Origin: an uncultured Psychrobacter sp.
Lineage (GTDB): Bacteria > Pseudomonadota > Gammaproteobacteria > Pseudomonadales > Moraxellaceae
Direction of reading: 5' to 3'
Length of the DNA: 64,000 bases
NCBI GenBank assembly: GCA_947495055.1
Contig: CANLXO010000005.1
Location: 124,001 to 188,000 of the forward strand
In this document: piece by piece, positions 16,340 to 23,962 of the stretch
Layout: each line of letters begins with the position of its first letter
How positions within the stretch are numbered: position 1 is the first letter of the stretch
Notes under the pieces: model-generated
The model's input: the letters and a program-made list of their open reading frames with translations, nothing else
Databases searched by the model: none
What the model was told of the DNA's origin: nothing
Program-made: the position numbers and the translations under genes

Positions 16340-18541
16340 TTATGAGAGCATCGAAGCTTCACTTTCTGCTTCTACTTGATCTTTAACTGCAATAGCCTCT
16401 AACTTCACAGGGACGCCGTTGACCGCCGCATTACCGCACAGCTCATCGATCAAAGTATCATCGGTCAAATCGTTGACGCTGACCCCAGCATGCGCTTGGG
16501 CGATTTTTTGCTTAACGCCACTGCGGCCGTGACCCCAGCCGTGCGGAATACTCACCACTCCTGCCATCAGCTCATCAGTGACTTCAGCACTGATCGTTAC
16601 TTGACCGACGCGCGAGGTGACTTCTACGTCTTGCCCATCCTCAATACCATACTCGCGTGCCGTATCAGGATGCAGCATCAATGTGCAGCGCGGCTTGCCT
16701 TTGACCAAGCGCTGACTATTATGTAGCCAAGAGTTGTTACTACGCACATGACGGCGACCGATCAGCAAAATTTGCTCGTCATCGTAATTTGCCATCATCT
16801 CCTGCACTCGCGCCAGATCTGCTTGATAAAAATCAACATTGAGAGCAATCTGTTTGTCTTTGTGCTTAATGGCTTGCGGTAGCATACGCTTGAGTGGTCC
16901 TAGATCCATGCCATGAGGGTTTTTCTTAAGCTTGCCTAGTGTCATGCCTTGATAAGGTCCGCGGCGAAGCCCTTGATCAAGGACGAACTTGGGCCCTAGT
17001 CGCGCGGTGAGCTCACGCTCTACTCGAGTTGCCAAAGCAGGTTTTTTGTCCAAGCGTTTAGCCAGCTCTAGATATATCTGCCAGTCGTGCCTAGCGTCTT
17101 TGTGCTTGGTAAACAGTGCGGGCGAGTATTTGGCGACATTATGCACTGCAAAGCCATTGAAGGTCACATCATAATGCTCGCGCTCTAGCGGCGAAGCTGG
17201 CGGCAATATAATGTTGGCATGGCGGCTGGTTTCGGTCACAAAGTAGTCGATGGCGACCATAAAGTCCAATTGCGCCAAGGCCTCATCTAATTTCTCACCA
17301 TTTGGGGTGCTGAGCACTGGATTACCTGCCACACACATAAAGGCTTTGAGCTGTCCCTCGCCTGTCACTAGCATCTCATCTGCCATAGCGACGACTGGGT
17401 AATCGCCGTTAAAATCAGGCAGATTGCTCACGCGCGTATGACGTTTACCCAGATACCCTGGGCCTGAATTATTGACCAAATCAACCGCAGGATTAGGGAA
17501 CATCAAGCCGCCTACTTCATCCAAGCGTCCAGTAACGATATTGATGATCATAATCAGATACTGACATAGCAGACCAAACTCTTGCACTGAAACGCCCATA
17601 CGCCCATAGCAGACCGAACTGTCCGCCTCGCAAAACTCAGTGACTAAACGTTTAATCTCATGCGCACTTATACCCGTGATACTCGCCACCGACTCAGCGC
17701 TATAGTCTTTGGCAAAGTCTGCCATACGCTCAATCTCTGGCGTCAAAGCAATTGCCTTGTTGTTTTTGGCACGTGCTTTGTCCGCGTAGCCTTGGATATA
17801 GATCTCGTTGAGCATAGCGAGCAGCAACAGAACGTCAGTGGCTGGACGGACAAAATGGTGCTCACTTGCCAGCTCAGCCGTCTCTGTACGTCTAGGGTCA
17901 ATGACCACTACTTTGCCACCGCGTGCTTTGATATCTTTGATCTTTTGACGCATATTTGGCGCGGTCATAATACTGCCGTTGGAGGCTAGTGGATTGCCGC
18001 CGATAATCAGCATGTGCTGGGTACGGTTGACATCAGGCACTGGGATACGCAGCATATGCCCAAACAGATGCATGCTGACGATATGGTGCGGCAGCTGATC
18101 GATTGAGGTCGCAGAGAAGCGGCTACGGGTCTTTATACTATTAAGCAGGTGCTTGACGGTGAGCATACCGCCCATGTTATGCACGTTTGGATTACCCAGA
18201 TAGATACCAAGGGCGTTTTTGCCGTACTTGCTCTGTACGTCGCTGATACCAGCGGCAACTTTATCTAATGCCTCCGGCCAGCTGATTTTTTTCCAGCCGC
18301 TCGCAGTACGTTCTACCGGATGACGCAGGCGATCAGGGTCTTCGTGCAAATCTTGCAGTGCTGTCGCTTTGGGACAGATATAGCCTTTAGAGAAAGGATC
18401 ATCTTTGTCGCCTTTGATGGACAATACCTTGTTGCCATCGTGTTTGATGACAATGCCGCACATGGCTTCGCACAAAGTACAGGTTCTAAGATGCGTTTTT
18501 TCGTTGGCTTTATTTTGCTGCGTTTTACTTTTCGTCGCCAT
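16340..18541 (-). CDS. Molybdopterin-dependent oxidoreductase, catalytic subunit (substrate unknown)
   Basis: This 733-residue member of the DMSO-reductase superfamily has an N-terminal [4Fe-4S] motif C-x2-C-x3-C-x27-C (RTCTLCEAMCG ... GYICPK), a central molybdopterin domain with IGGNPLASNG and VIDPRRTETA, and a C-terminal dinucleotide-binding domain (HPDTAREYGIEDGQDVEV, then SIPHGWGH). It has no twin-arginine signal, so it is probably cytoplasmic. No partner subunit or cofactor gene is next to it. The second ATG at 18541 is preferred: its AAGGA is nine bases away, while the upstream ATG at 18547 is too close. Formate dehydrogenase or nitrate reductase roles are both possible. Confidence 0.87.
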   Translation of the reverse strand: MATKSKTQQNKANEKTHLRTCTLCEAMCGIVIKHDGNKVLSIKGDKDDPFSKGYICPKATALQDLHEDPDRLRHPVERTASGWKKISWPEALDKVAAGISDVQSKYGKNALGIYLGNPNVHNMGGMLTVKHLLNSIKTRSRFSATSIDQLPHHIVSMHLFGHMLRIPVPDVNRTQHMLIIGGNPLASNGSIMTAPNMRQKIKDIKARGGKVVVIDPRRTETAELASEHHFVRPATDVLLLLAMLNEIYIQGYADKARAKNNKAIALTPEIERMADFAKDYSAESVASITGISAHEIKRLVTEFCEADSSVCYGRMGVSVQEFGLLCQYLIMIINIVTGRLDEVGGLMFPNPAVDLVNNSGPGYLGKRHTRVSNLPDFNGDYPVVAMADEMLVTGEGQLKAFMCVAGNPVLSTPNGEKLDEALAQLDFMVAIDYFVTETSRHANIILPPASPLEREHYDVTFNGFAVHNVAKYSPALFTKHKDARHDWQIYLELAKRLDKKPALATRVERELTARLGPKFVLDQGLRRGPYQGMTLGKLKKNPHGMDLGPLKRMLPQAIKHKDKQIALNVDFYQADLARVQEMMANYDDEQILLIGRRHVRSNNSWLHNSQRLVKGKPRCTLMLHPDTAREYGIEDGQDVEVTSRVGQVTISAEVTDELMAGVVSIPHGWGHGRSGVKQKIAQAHAGVSVNDLTDDTLIDELCGNAAVNGVPVKLEAIAVKDQVEAESEASMLS

Positions 18542-18547
18542 AATCAT

Positions 18548-18854
18548 ACTTCCTTGTACTTTAAAATAGACATTCCATTTTGGGGTCGTTCTTATTAGCT
18601 AACAGTTGACTGCACTCAAACTATCTATAAGAGTCGCTTAAAAAGTCAGTCTACAACGTAATATCCTACTTGTCTGCTTTTTCTCATCATATAGATAAAT
18701 TGATATATAAAACAAGAAATTACCCGTCATTATCCTTAAGTTACACTACCAACATTCCTTATACAGACAAAACAGTCGTCAATTTATATAGTGATGACAG
18801 TAGTTGAGTATTTAAATATTTCGATAACTAAACTACTAAAAACATTTATAAGGA
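18548..18854. other. Intergenic region between the molybdoenzyme gene and csbD
   Basis: AT-rich divergent promoter region. No ORF or clear repeat is seen. Confidence 0.5.
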
Positions 18855-18873
18855 AGTGGTGGCACAGACCACT
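18855..18873 (+). promoter_or_regulatory. Small hairpin in the csbD leader
   Basis: AGTGGT and ACCACT form a 6-bp perfect inverted repeat with a 7-base loop, 27 bases upstream of the csbD start. A regulatory role is possible but unsupported. Confidence 0.3.
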
Positions 18874-18900
18874 ATATCAATAACTAAAAGGAGCACCACA

Positions 18901-19104
18901 ATGAACGAACATACTCTAAAAGGTGACTGGAATCAGATGAAAGGCTCGGTCAAACAAAAATGGGCGGACTTGACAGACGATGATCTCATGCATGTAGAAG
19001 GTAGCCGTGACAAGCTCGTTGGCCGCGTGCAAGAGCGTTACGGACATAGTAAAGAAGACGCCGAGCGTGAAGTTGATGATTGGCGCCGCGAGCACAAATA
19101 CTAA
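18901..19104 (+). CDS. CsbD family stress protein
   Basis: This 67-residue hydrophilic protein has the CsbD pattern: an N-terminal LKGDWNQMKGSVKQKWADLTDDDL region (two stretches), the central EGSRDKLVGRVQERYG, and a charged end DDWRREHKY. E. coli YjbJ is the best-known relative, an abundant protein of unknown function induced by stress. The ATG at 18901 has an AAGGAG site; an upstream in-frame GTG at 18856 would add a 15-residue lead that does not match the family. It ends at a strong terminator, and a regulatory RNA gene converges on it. Confidence 0.9.
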   Translation: MNEHTLKGDWNQMKGSVKQKWADLTDDDLMHVEGSRDKLVGRVQERYGHSKEDAEREVDDWRREHKY

Positions 19105-19129
19105 GTCATAAGTTAAATACTTAAACATA

Positions 19130-19162
19130 AAAAACCGCATTGAGATTCAATGCGGTTTTTTT
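19130..19162. terminator. Terminator after csbD, works on both strands
   Basis: A 12-bp perfect stem (AAACCGCATTGA and complement) with a 3-base loop is followed by seven T residues on the plus strand and six on the minus strand. Confidence 0.9.
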
Positions 19163-19200
19163 GTACTCTCATCGCTCAAAATCAAGTCAAACACCAGACA

Positions 19201-19242
19201 CGATAAAACCGCATAGCAAATCACTGTTATGCGGTTTTATCG
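19201..19242 (-). terminator. Terminal hairpin of the Csr/Rsm-like RNA
   Basis: A 15-bp perfect inverted repeat (CGATAAAACCGCATA and complement) with a 12-base loop. It contains a GCGGTTTTAT 3' arm. It is placed directly after the last GGA hairpin of the RNA. It shares the AAAACCGCAT core with the csbD terminator 39 bases away, which may act as a backup. Confidence 0.7.
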
Positions 19243-19464
19243 TTGACTATCCGTGTCACCTGTTATGACTTTCTTCACTACATCCATGTAGCGTATGTCA
19301 TAGCAGTTGGGCATCTTGCCCATTACATTGTACCTTTGGCATTACTACCATCAACACAGGGTTGTGTACCTACCTCTATTATCTTTGTCATCCTGACGCT
19401 AATAATAGACTCATCATCCTTGATACGGTCAACTCAATCCGTGAGTCACATTCCCTGATGCCGT
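19201..19464 (-). ncRNA. CsrB/RsmX-Y-Z-like CsrA-sequestering small RNA (predicted)
   Basis: The minus strand carries six GGA motifs in about 260 nt. Five sit in loops of perfect short inverted repeats: ACTCA-CGGAT-TGAGT (19432-19446), ATCA-AGGA-TGAT (19413-19424), GTCA-GGA-TGAC (19387-19397), CTAC-ATGGAT-GTAG (19278-19291) and TGAC-ACGGATA-GTCA (19244-19258). The sixth, AGGGA, is at 19452-19456. Two GGA-free hairpins lie in the middle (near 19310-19321 and 19351-19365). The RNA ends in a strong hairpin and starts just downstream of a promoter with a GacA-type box. In known CsrB and Rsm RNAs, repeated A(N)GGA loops bind CsrA/RsmA dimers and titrate them away from mRNA. The function here is inferred; ends are approximate. 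Confidence 0.85.
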
Positions 19465-19470
19465 GGATGT

Positions 19471-19499
19471 ATAATGCCAAATTGTTATCATATTGTTAA
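19471..19499 (-). promoter_or_regulatory. Sigma-70-type promoter of the Csr/Rsm-like RNA
   Basis: On the minus strand TTAACA (19499-19494) and CATTAT (19476-19471) are separated by exactly 17 bases. Start of transcription is expected near 19463-19465. The -35 matches 5 of 6 and the -10 matches 4 of 6 consensus bases, as expected for an activator-dependent promoter. Confidence 0.65.
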
Positions 19500-19517
19500 G
19501 AGGTGTTAACGTCATTG

Positions 19518-19539
19518 CTTGTAAGCATATGCTTACAAG
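19518..19539. promoter_or_regulatory. GacA-type upstream activating sequence
   Basis: A perfect 22-bp palindrome contains TGTAAG-CATATG-CTTACA at 19520-19537. TGTAAG-N6-CTTACA is the known GacA (UvrY) upstream element of rsmX, rsmY, rsmZ and csrB-type genes. It is centred about 65 bases upstream of the predicted RNA start. Because it is symmetrical it could also act on the plus strand toward 19821, but that start lies almost 300 bases away. Confidence 0.85.
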
Positions 19540-19820
19540 GTGACTTTTACTGGCAAAAAATAAAACTTACCTCTTATAAAATATTATAAAAAACAATAAT
19601 TTACCTATTTTCACTTAGATTAACAAGGATTTTGCTAATCCACCGCATTAGCACTTATTTTGAGCATACTATTAAAGCGGTTTACATTTTATTAACAGTA
19701 ATGACATCTGCTATCAAGTTATGCGCTCTATGCTAAAAATGTAAGAAGATATTTCATAGCCGTACTTCTGATAATGTCTCTAATATCTATAAAAATGATA
19801 AATTTACTTGGAGTAATCTC

Positions 19821-20447
19821 ATGGTAGCTATCCCACGCACAATCATCAAGTCAGGCCTTATCGCTGCATTATCAACCGTTATATTAGGTGGAGCGGTCGG
19901 CTGTACAGTGACATCTGGCTACGACAATCAGCCTATCTACCGTGATAACAGCGTCAATCGCGCAAGCCAACAGCTCAGGCAAGATTTGCGCCGCAGCGGC
20001 TACACTGTTATGGATATCAAACGTGACAATTACCGTGGTCGTCAAGTGTTAGTTGCCTATGCCAAAAAGAATAACCAGTTCTATGATTTTATTTATAGCT
20101 ACCCTGACCTAAAGCGCTTAAACGTTAACAAAAGAGATGTCAAAGATAATTGGAAGAATTATAAAAATAAGTCTGACAACAATCGCCATAAAAACAAGAA
20201 CAAAAATAAAGGCAAAAAATACAAGAACAATAAAGACGATAGACTACAACAAGAAGCCCGTTACCCTGCTATCAAGCAGCGCGCTATACGCAAGGTGCGC
20301 GCTATGGGCTACCGTGTGACAGACATCGACTTTGAGAGTAAAAAAAATCGTGGTGTTTTTGAGATTGAAGCGCGGCGCGGCGGGCAAGATTATGAGATTG
20401 AGCTGAGCTATCCAAATTTAGATGTCATCAAATTGAAAAAGGACTAA
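19821..20447 (+). CDS. Predicted lipoprotein with two PepSY-like repeats
   Basis: This 208-residue protein has an N-terminal signal ending in GGAVGC, a fair lipobox with Cys28, so it is probably a membrane-anchored periplasmic protein. Two related ~60-residue units follow: one near residues 48-100 (LRRSGYTVMDIKRDNYRGRQ, then YDFIYSYPDL) and one near 148-206 (VRAMGYRVTDIDFESKKNRG, then YEIELSYPNL). The shared GY.V.DI and YP.L patterns resemble PepSY domains, which are often inhibitory or sensing modules. A Lys/Asn-rich linker of about 35 residues joins them. The ATG has a GGAG site. Its role is unknown. Confidence 0.7.
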   Translation: MVAIPRTIIKSGLIAALSTVILGGAVGCTVTSGYDNQPIYRDNSVNRASQQLRQDLRRSGYTVMDIKRDNYRGRQVLVAYAKKNNQFYDFIYSYPDLKRLNVNKRDVKDNWKNYKNKSDNNRHKNKNKNKGKKYKNNKDDRLQQEARYPAIKQRAIRKVRAMGYRVTDIDFESKKNRGVFEIEARRGGQDYEIELSYPNLDVIKLKKD

Positions 20448-20490
20448 ATGAACAAAGACAATGTACTGCAGTTGTAACGCTTGCTCGCTT

Positions 20491-20528
20491 TGGTCAAACA
20501 AACTCTAAGGTTTGTTTGACCTTTTTTT
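20491..20528 (+). terminator. Rho-independent terminator after the PepSY-like gene
   Basis: Arms GGTCAAACAAA and TTTGTTTGACC form an 11-bp perfect stem followed by seven T residues. Confidence 0.88.
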
Positions 20529-20533
20529 GTCGA

Positions 20534-20845
20534 TCAAAAATCAAGCACTGCTATAACATCATAAGCAGGAGTCTCATAAGGGTGCGCTAATTTTAGAGCC
20601 TTGATAACCTCATCAATCACTTTTTTGTCAACGACCATCTCAACGCGCCACTCCTCAACCTGAGCCAAGTTATCGTGCGCGCCTATGTGCGGATCACTAC
20701 CTGCTAGCGGCATAAACTGCCCTACTCCCTTAACTTGCCAGCAGCACTGCTCATAGTTGCCAATACGACCAGCACCTGCCGCAAATAGTGCAGCTTTGAC
20801 GCTCTCAAGCGCCTCTTTGGGAATAAAAACGGTAAGCTTATACAT
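20534..20845 (-). CDS. YqfO/NIF3 middle-domain-like protein
   Basis: This 103-residue protein matches the free-standing version of the domain inserted in NIF3/YqfO proteins, a CutA/PII-like fold. Visible features are the start YKLTVFIPKEALESVKAALFAAGAG (two stretches), GNYEQCCWQVKGVGQF and the end LAHPYETPAYDVI. Such small proteins are widespread in gammaproteobacteria with no proven function. A strong AAGGAG site precedes the ATG. It sits 47 bases downstream of the glycosylase gene and may be cotranscribed with it. Confidence 0.85.
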   Translation of the reverse strand: MYKLTVFIPKEALESVKAALFAAGAGRIGNYEQCCWQVKGVGQFMPLAGSDPHIGAHDNLAQVEEWRVEMVVDKKVIDEVIKALKLAHPYETPAYDVIAVLDF

Positions 20846-20892
20846 AAGCGTTTCTCCTTTAAGCTATTATTTTATAGCAGCTTTGGTGAATA

Positions 20893-21522
20893 CTACTTTT
20901 TAGACAACGAGGGGTGATCGGTCCAGACATAACGCAGCAGCCAATCTTTGGCCTCTCCAGCATAATCAATACCAATACGCGGGCGCAGTGAGACTGGCGG
21001 CGCGCAACCATCGTCCTCAATCCAAACCGCTGACTTAGGATCGATAGGCTTATCATACAGCGACTTATCAATCTGCAAACGCTTAGTCAGCTTACCAGGA
21101 CCTGCAAATTGCTTGGGATGAGTGAGCTGCTTGTCAGCGCTAAGTGTTTGCTCATCAGCCAGTCGGTCACTCTCAGCACTCAAAAACCCTGCCCGAATAA
21201 GCACCGATTCAGGAGAGTTAGCAGCCCCTGTGACTAGGTTGAGCATAAGATGCACGCCGTAGGTCAGATAGACATAAAAGACGCCACCTGATTGATACAT
21301 GAGCTTGGCTTGATCTTTTTTGATGTGAGCGGCGACTGAACCATCGACCTTACCAATATAGCCTTCTGTCTCTGAGATACGCATACGCAAGGTTTTTTGC
21401 GTGCCATCGCTGTCTACTAGAGTGCGGCACAGCACTTTGCCGACCAAATCAGCGGCGACGACGCAGGTCGGGCGAGTAAACCATAGAGGCGGTAAAACTT
21501 TGGATGTTGTGGTTTTTAGCAT
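20893..21522 (-). CDS. DNA-3-methyladenine glycosylase, AAG/MPG family
   Basis: This 209-residue base-excision enzyme removes alkylated purines such as 3-methyladenine and often hypoxanthine. The AAG-type fold is shown by the ISETEGYIGKVDG segment (catalytic Glu, residues ~49-61), FYVYLTYGVHLMLN (the Tyr-Gly pattern, residues ~85-98), SVLIRAG and the FAGPGKLTKRLQID segment near residue 137. Length is normal. It is unrelated to E. coli Tag or AlkA in sequence. The gene is likely first in a unit with the YqfO-like gene. Confidence 0.9.
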   Translation of the reverse strand: MLKTTTSKVLPPLWFTRPTCVVAADLVGKVLCRTLVDSDGTQKTLRMRISETEGYIGKVDGSVAAHIKKDQAKLMYQSGGVFYVYLTYGVHLMLNLVTGAANSPESVLIRAGFLSAESDRLADEQTLSADKQLTHPKQFAGPGKLTKRLQIDKSLYDKPIDPKSAVWIEDDGCAPPVSLRPRIGIDYAGEAKDWLLRYVWTDHPSLSKK

Positions 21523-21619
21523 AAAGGCAAACCTTTTACTGACGCAGGTGATCTTTATTATAAAAATATCCTAATACGTTTATCGTGCTTATTTGATAAG
21601 GATTGCGTAAGTTTTTGCA

Positions 21620-21648
21620 TAAAAAAACTGAGCACATGGCCCAGTTTA
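21620..21648 (-). terminator. Rho-independent terminator after purC
   Basis: On the minus strand AACTGGGC pairs with GCTCAGTT (one G-U), followed by six or seven T residues. It closes the dapA-bamC-purC group. Confidence 0.75.
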
Positions 21649-21672
21649 TCCGTATAACCTATGGCATCTAGC

Positions 21673-22386
21673 TTACAGCGCTGGCACTCCAATACGCTTA
21701 GCGACCTCTTCATAGCCTTCGATGACATCACCTAACGATTGACGGAAGCGATCTTTATCGAGCTTTTTCTTGGTCGCTTTATCCCAAATACGGCAGCCAT
21801 CTGGTGAGAACTCATCACCTAAGACGATACGGTCATGGAACACGCCAAATTCTAACTTAAAATCAACGAGCATCAAGTCGCCATCATCAAATAACCCTTT
21901 GAGTACCTCATTAACTTTATAGGTAAGATCCTTCATTGCAGCTAACTGCGCATCAGACGCCCAACCAAGAGATACTGACAGCGACTCATTGACCATCGGA
22001 TCGCCCAACGCGTCGTCTTTATAAAACAGCTCGTAAGTTGGTGGATTGAGCGCTTGGCCTTCTTCAACACCCAAACGGCGCACTAGGCTGCCTGCAGCAA
22101 AGTTACGCACCACGCACTCGACTGGTATCATATCTAGGCGCTTAACCAATACTTCGTTATCCGATAATTGCTCTTTAAAATGAGTCTCAATACCTGCCTC
22201 ATCAAGCTTTTGCATAATAAAAGCGTTAAAACGGTTATTTACTGCGCCCTTACGTGCCAACTGCTCTATACGCTCACCATCAAAGGCTGAGGTATCATCA
22301 CGAAAATGCAGGATCAGTAGATCACTATCATCAGTTTCATATACAGATTTGGCTTTGCCTTTATAGAGCAGTTGTTGCTTTTGCAT
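21673..22386 (-). CDS. purC: Phosphoribosylaminoimidazole-succinocarboxamide synthase
   Basis: SAICAR synthetase joins aspartate to CAIR with ATP in purine synthesis. The 237-residue protein has the standard pieces: [15 protein letters not shown] at the start, [21 protein letters not shown] (ATP site, in two stretches), [28 protein letters not shown], and [13 protein letters not shown]. Length matches E. coli. It follows the short lipoprotein gene by 110 bases, in the order dapA-bamC-purC seen in E. coli. Confidence 0.97.
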   Translation of the reverse strand: MQKQQLLYKGKAKSVYETDDSDLLILHFRDDTSAFDGERIEQLARKGAVNNRFNAFIMQKLDEAGIETHFKEQLSDNEVLVKRLDMIPVECVVRNFAAGSLVRRLGVEEGQALNPPTYELFYKDDALGDPMVNESLSVSLGWASDAQLAAMKDLTYKVNEVLKGLFDDGDLMLVDFKLEFGVFHDRIVLGDEFSPDGCRIWDKATKKKLDKDRFRQSLGDVIEGYEEVAKRIGVPAL

Positions 22387-22496
22387 GATTAGGTTTCCTA
22401 TTCGTTCACGCTTAAAGTAGTAATACGAGCAGCTTTTTGTCGATGTCTAAAGGATTTATGCTCTTGTTAGACACTGACAAAAACCGTATAAAAAAA

Positions 22497-22811
22497 TTAT
22501 TGTGGCACGACAGCGACAGTACGCTCAGGCTTTGGCAACTGATACTGCTTGCCTGCTTCGTTCTCTAAAGTTAACGTATTTACGCCCGCTTTAGGAGTCG
22601 GATATAAAGGTATAAAAGCTGCAGTGTTTTGAGCTACTGGTAGCTCCAATGGCGCAAGCTTTTGGCTATCTTGATACTCTAAACTGCCGTTGTCTCGTTG
22701 TGACAACCAGCCTTTGGCAGTTTGACAGCCACTGAGTACCACGGTACTACCTAGCACTAGCGCCAATAAAGCGGCAAGAGGTTTTGAAGTCGTAAATGAT
22801 GTCTTCATCAT
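22497..22811 (-). CDS. bamC: Short BamC-like lipoprotein (lasso region only)
   Basis: This 104-residue lipoprotein has a lipobox LSGC (Cys29). The remaining 75 residues have low secondary-structure content and a run of Leu/Pro/Tyr motifs (GSLEYQDSQKLAPLELP, FIPLYPTP, YQLPKPE). These resemble the unstructured N-terminal part of BamC that wraps around BamD in the outer-membrane assembly complex. It lacks the two ~100-residue helix-grip domains of the 344-residue E. coli protein. The gene lies between dapA and purC, exactly where bamC/nlpB sits in E. coli. No frameshift remnant of the missing domains is seen in the 110 bases downstream. The identity is inferred from position plus pattern. Confidence 0.65.
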   Translation of the reverse strand: MMKTSFTTSKPLAALLALVLGSTVVLSGCQTAKGWLSQRDNGSLEYQDSQKLAPLELPVAQNTAAFIPLYPTPKAGVNTLTLENEAGKQYQLPKPERTVAVVPQ

Positions 22812-22850
22812 AGTATCTCTGTTGTAAGGTCTGTTGTATTTGATAAAGGC

Positions 22851-23756
22851 TTAAATCAAGTTAGCCTGTACCAAAGCTTTATCAATAGTTGCGTGATGCT
22901 GGTCTGCAAGCCACACCAGCGGCAAGCGAATGCCTTTTTCTATCATGCCCATTTTGTGCAGGGCATACTTGGCAGGGATAGGGCTTGACTCAATAAATAG
23001 GTCGCGGTGCAAGTGCTTGACCACATCATGCGTAGCAGTCGCCGACTCAAAATCACCGCGCAGTGCCGCACTAAAGGTTTCGCTCATGGCTTTTGGCGCG
23101 ACATTGGCGGTAACTGAGATATTACCTTTGGCGCCCATGTGCATGAGATCAAGCGCTGTGCCATCATCGCCAGATAACACCACCAAGCGCGAACCAACGG
23201 CTCTTATGAGCTGCTCGCCGCGACCGACCGAGCCTGTCGCATCCTTGATGGCAACGATATTATCGATATCGGCTAAGCGCTCGACAGTCTCCTGACTGAT
23301 ATCAACAACAGTACGCCCAGGAACATTGTAGAGCATTTGCGGCATGTCGACCGCCTCAGCGATAGCCTTATAATGCTGATACAAACCCTCTTGCGGCGGC
23401 TTATTGTAATAAGGCGCAACTAAAAGCGCACAGTCTGCGCCCGCATCTTTGGCATCTTGCGTTAATTTGATGGCTTCCATAGTATTGTTTGCGCCCGTAC
23501 CTGCTATGACAGGGACGCGGCCTTTGACATGCTGCACAAAATAGCGAATAACTTCGCTGTGCTCTTGCATAGACAAAGTGGCCGACTCGCCTGTAGTACC
23601 TACCGCAACCAAGCAATGCGTGCCCTGCTCAATCTGCCAGTCTATAAGCGCGGCCAGACGTTTATAATCTACCTGACCACCGGGCATCATAGGCGTGACT
23701 AAGGCGACCATTGAACCTTGTAATCGGGTTTTCATATCGTCGTATGCTGTACTCAT
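22851..23756 (-). CDS. dapA: 4-hydroxy-tetrahydrodipicolinate synthase
   Basis: DapA condenses pyruvate with aspartate semialdehyde, the first step to diaminopimelate and lysine. The 301-residue protein has the Schiff-base Lys at 171 (IVAIKDATG), the catalytic Tyr at 143 (MLYNVPGRT) and the GTTGESATL loop near residue 53. Feedback by lysine is a family trait. A short N-terminal extension (about eight residues) precedes the usual start. The ribosome site AAAGG lies before the ATG. The short lipoprotein gene begins 39 bases downstream, so the two are very probably cotranscribed. Confidence 0.96.
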   Translation of the reverse strand: MSTAYDDMKTRLQGSMVALVTPMMPGGQVDYKRLAALIDWQIEQGTHCLVAVGTTGESATLSMQEHSEVIRYFVQHVKGRVPVIAGTGANNTMEAIKLTQDAKDAGADCALLVAPYYNKPPQEGLYQHYKAIAEAVDMPQMLYNVPGRTVVDISQETVERLADIDNIVAIKDATGSVGRGEQLIRAVGSRLVVLSGDDGTALDLMHMGAKGNISVTANVAPKAMSETFSAALRGDFESATATHDVVKHLHRDLFIESSPIPAKYALHKMGMIEKGIRLPLVWLADQHHATIDKALVQANLI

Positions 23757-23773
23757 AACTGCGCCTTTGTATA

Positions 23774-23815
23774 GTATTTTAGCTTAAGTATTTTAGCTTG
23801 AGTGTTTTAGCAGCA
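23774..23815. repeat. Three 14-bp tandem repeats upstream of dapA
   Basis: Three copies of a GTATTTTAGCTTAA-like unit (the last one diverged) lie immediately upstream of dapA, in its promoter or leader. Confidence 0.8.
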
Positions 23816-23962
23816 CCAAAGCTGCTGTATTAGCGAAAACAGGGCGTTAAGTGGCTCGCCTTGTTCGATTATTTATCATCATAAATGAGCGCTAGTGTAG
23901 CATATTTTAATTTGCCTACCATCTCTCAATTGCCACTAGACTACGCAAAAGTAAAGGGGCAA

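Noticed and set aside
18856..18900. Longer csbD start at a GTG
   Set aside because: The additional residues do not match the CsbD family, and the ATG at 18901 has a much better ribosome site.
19243..19458. A 71-codon plus-strand ORF
   Set aside because: It lies antisense to the predicted small RNA. It has no ribosome site or recognisable sequence, and the inverted repeats explain its structure better.
19518..19539. The palindrome as an operator for the plus-strand gene at 19821
   Set aside because: It is almost 300 bases from that start, while the minus-strand promoter is directly downstream with ideal spacing. The plus-strand role is not excluded but is less likely.
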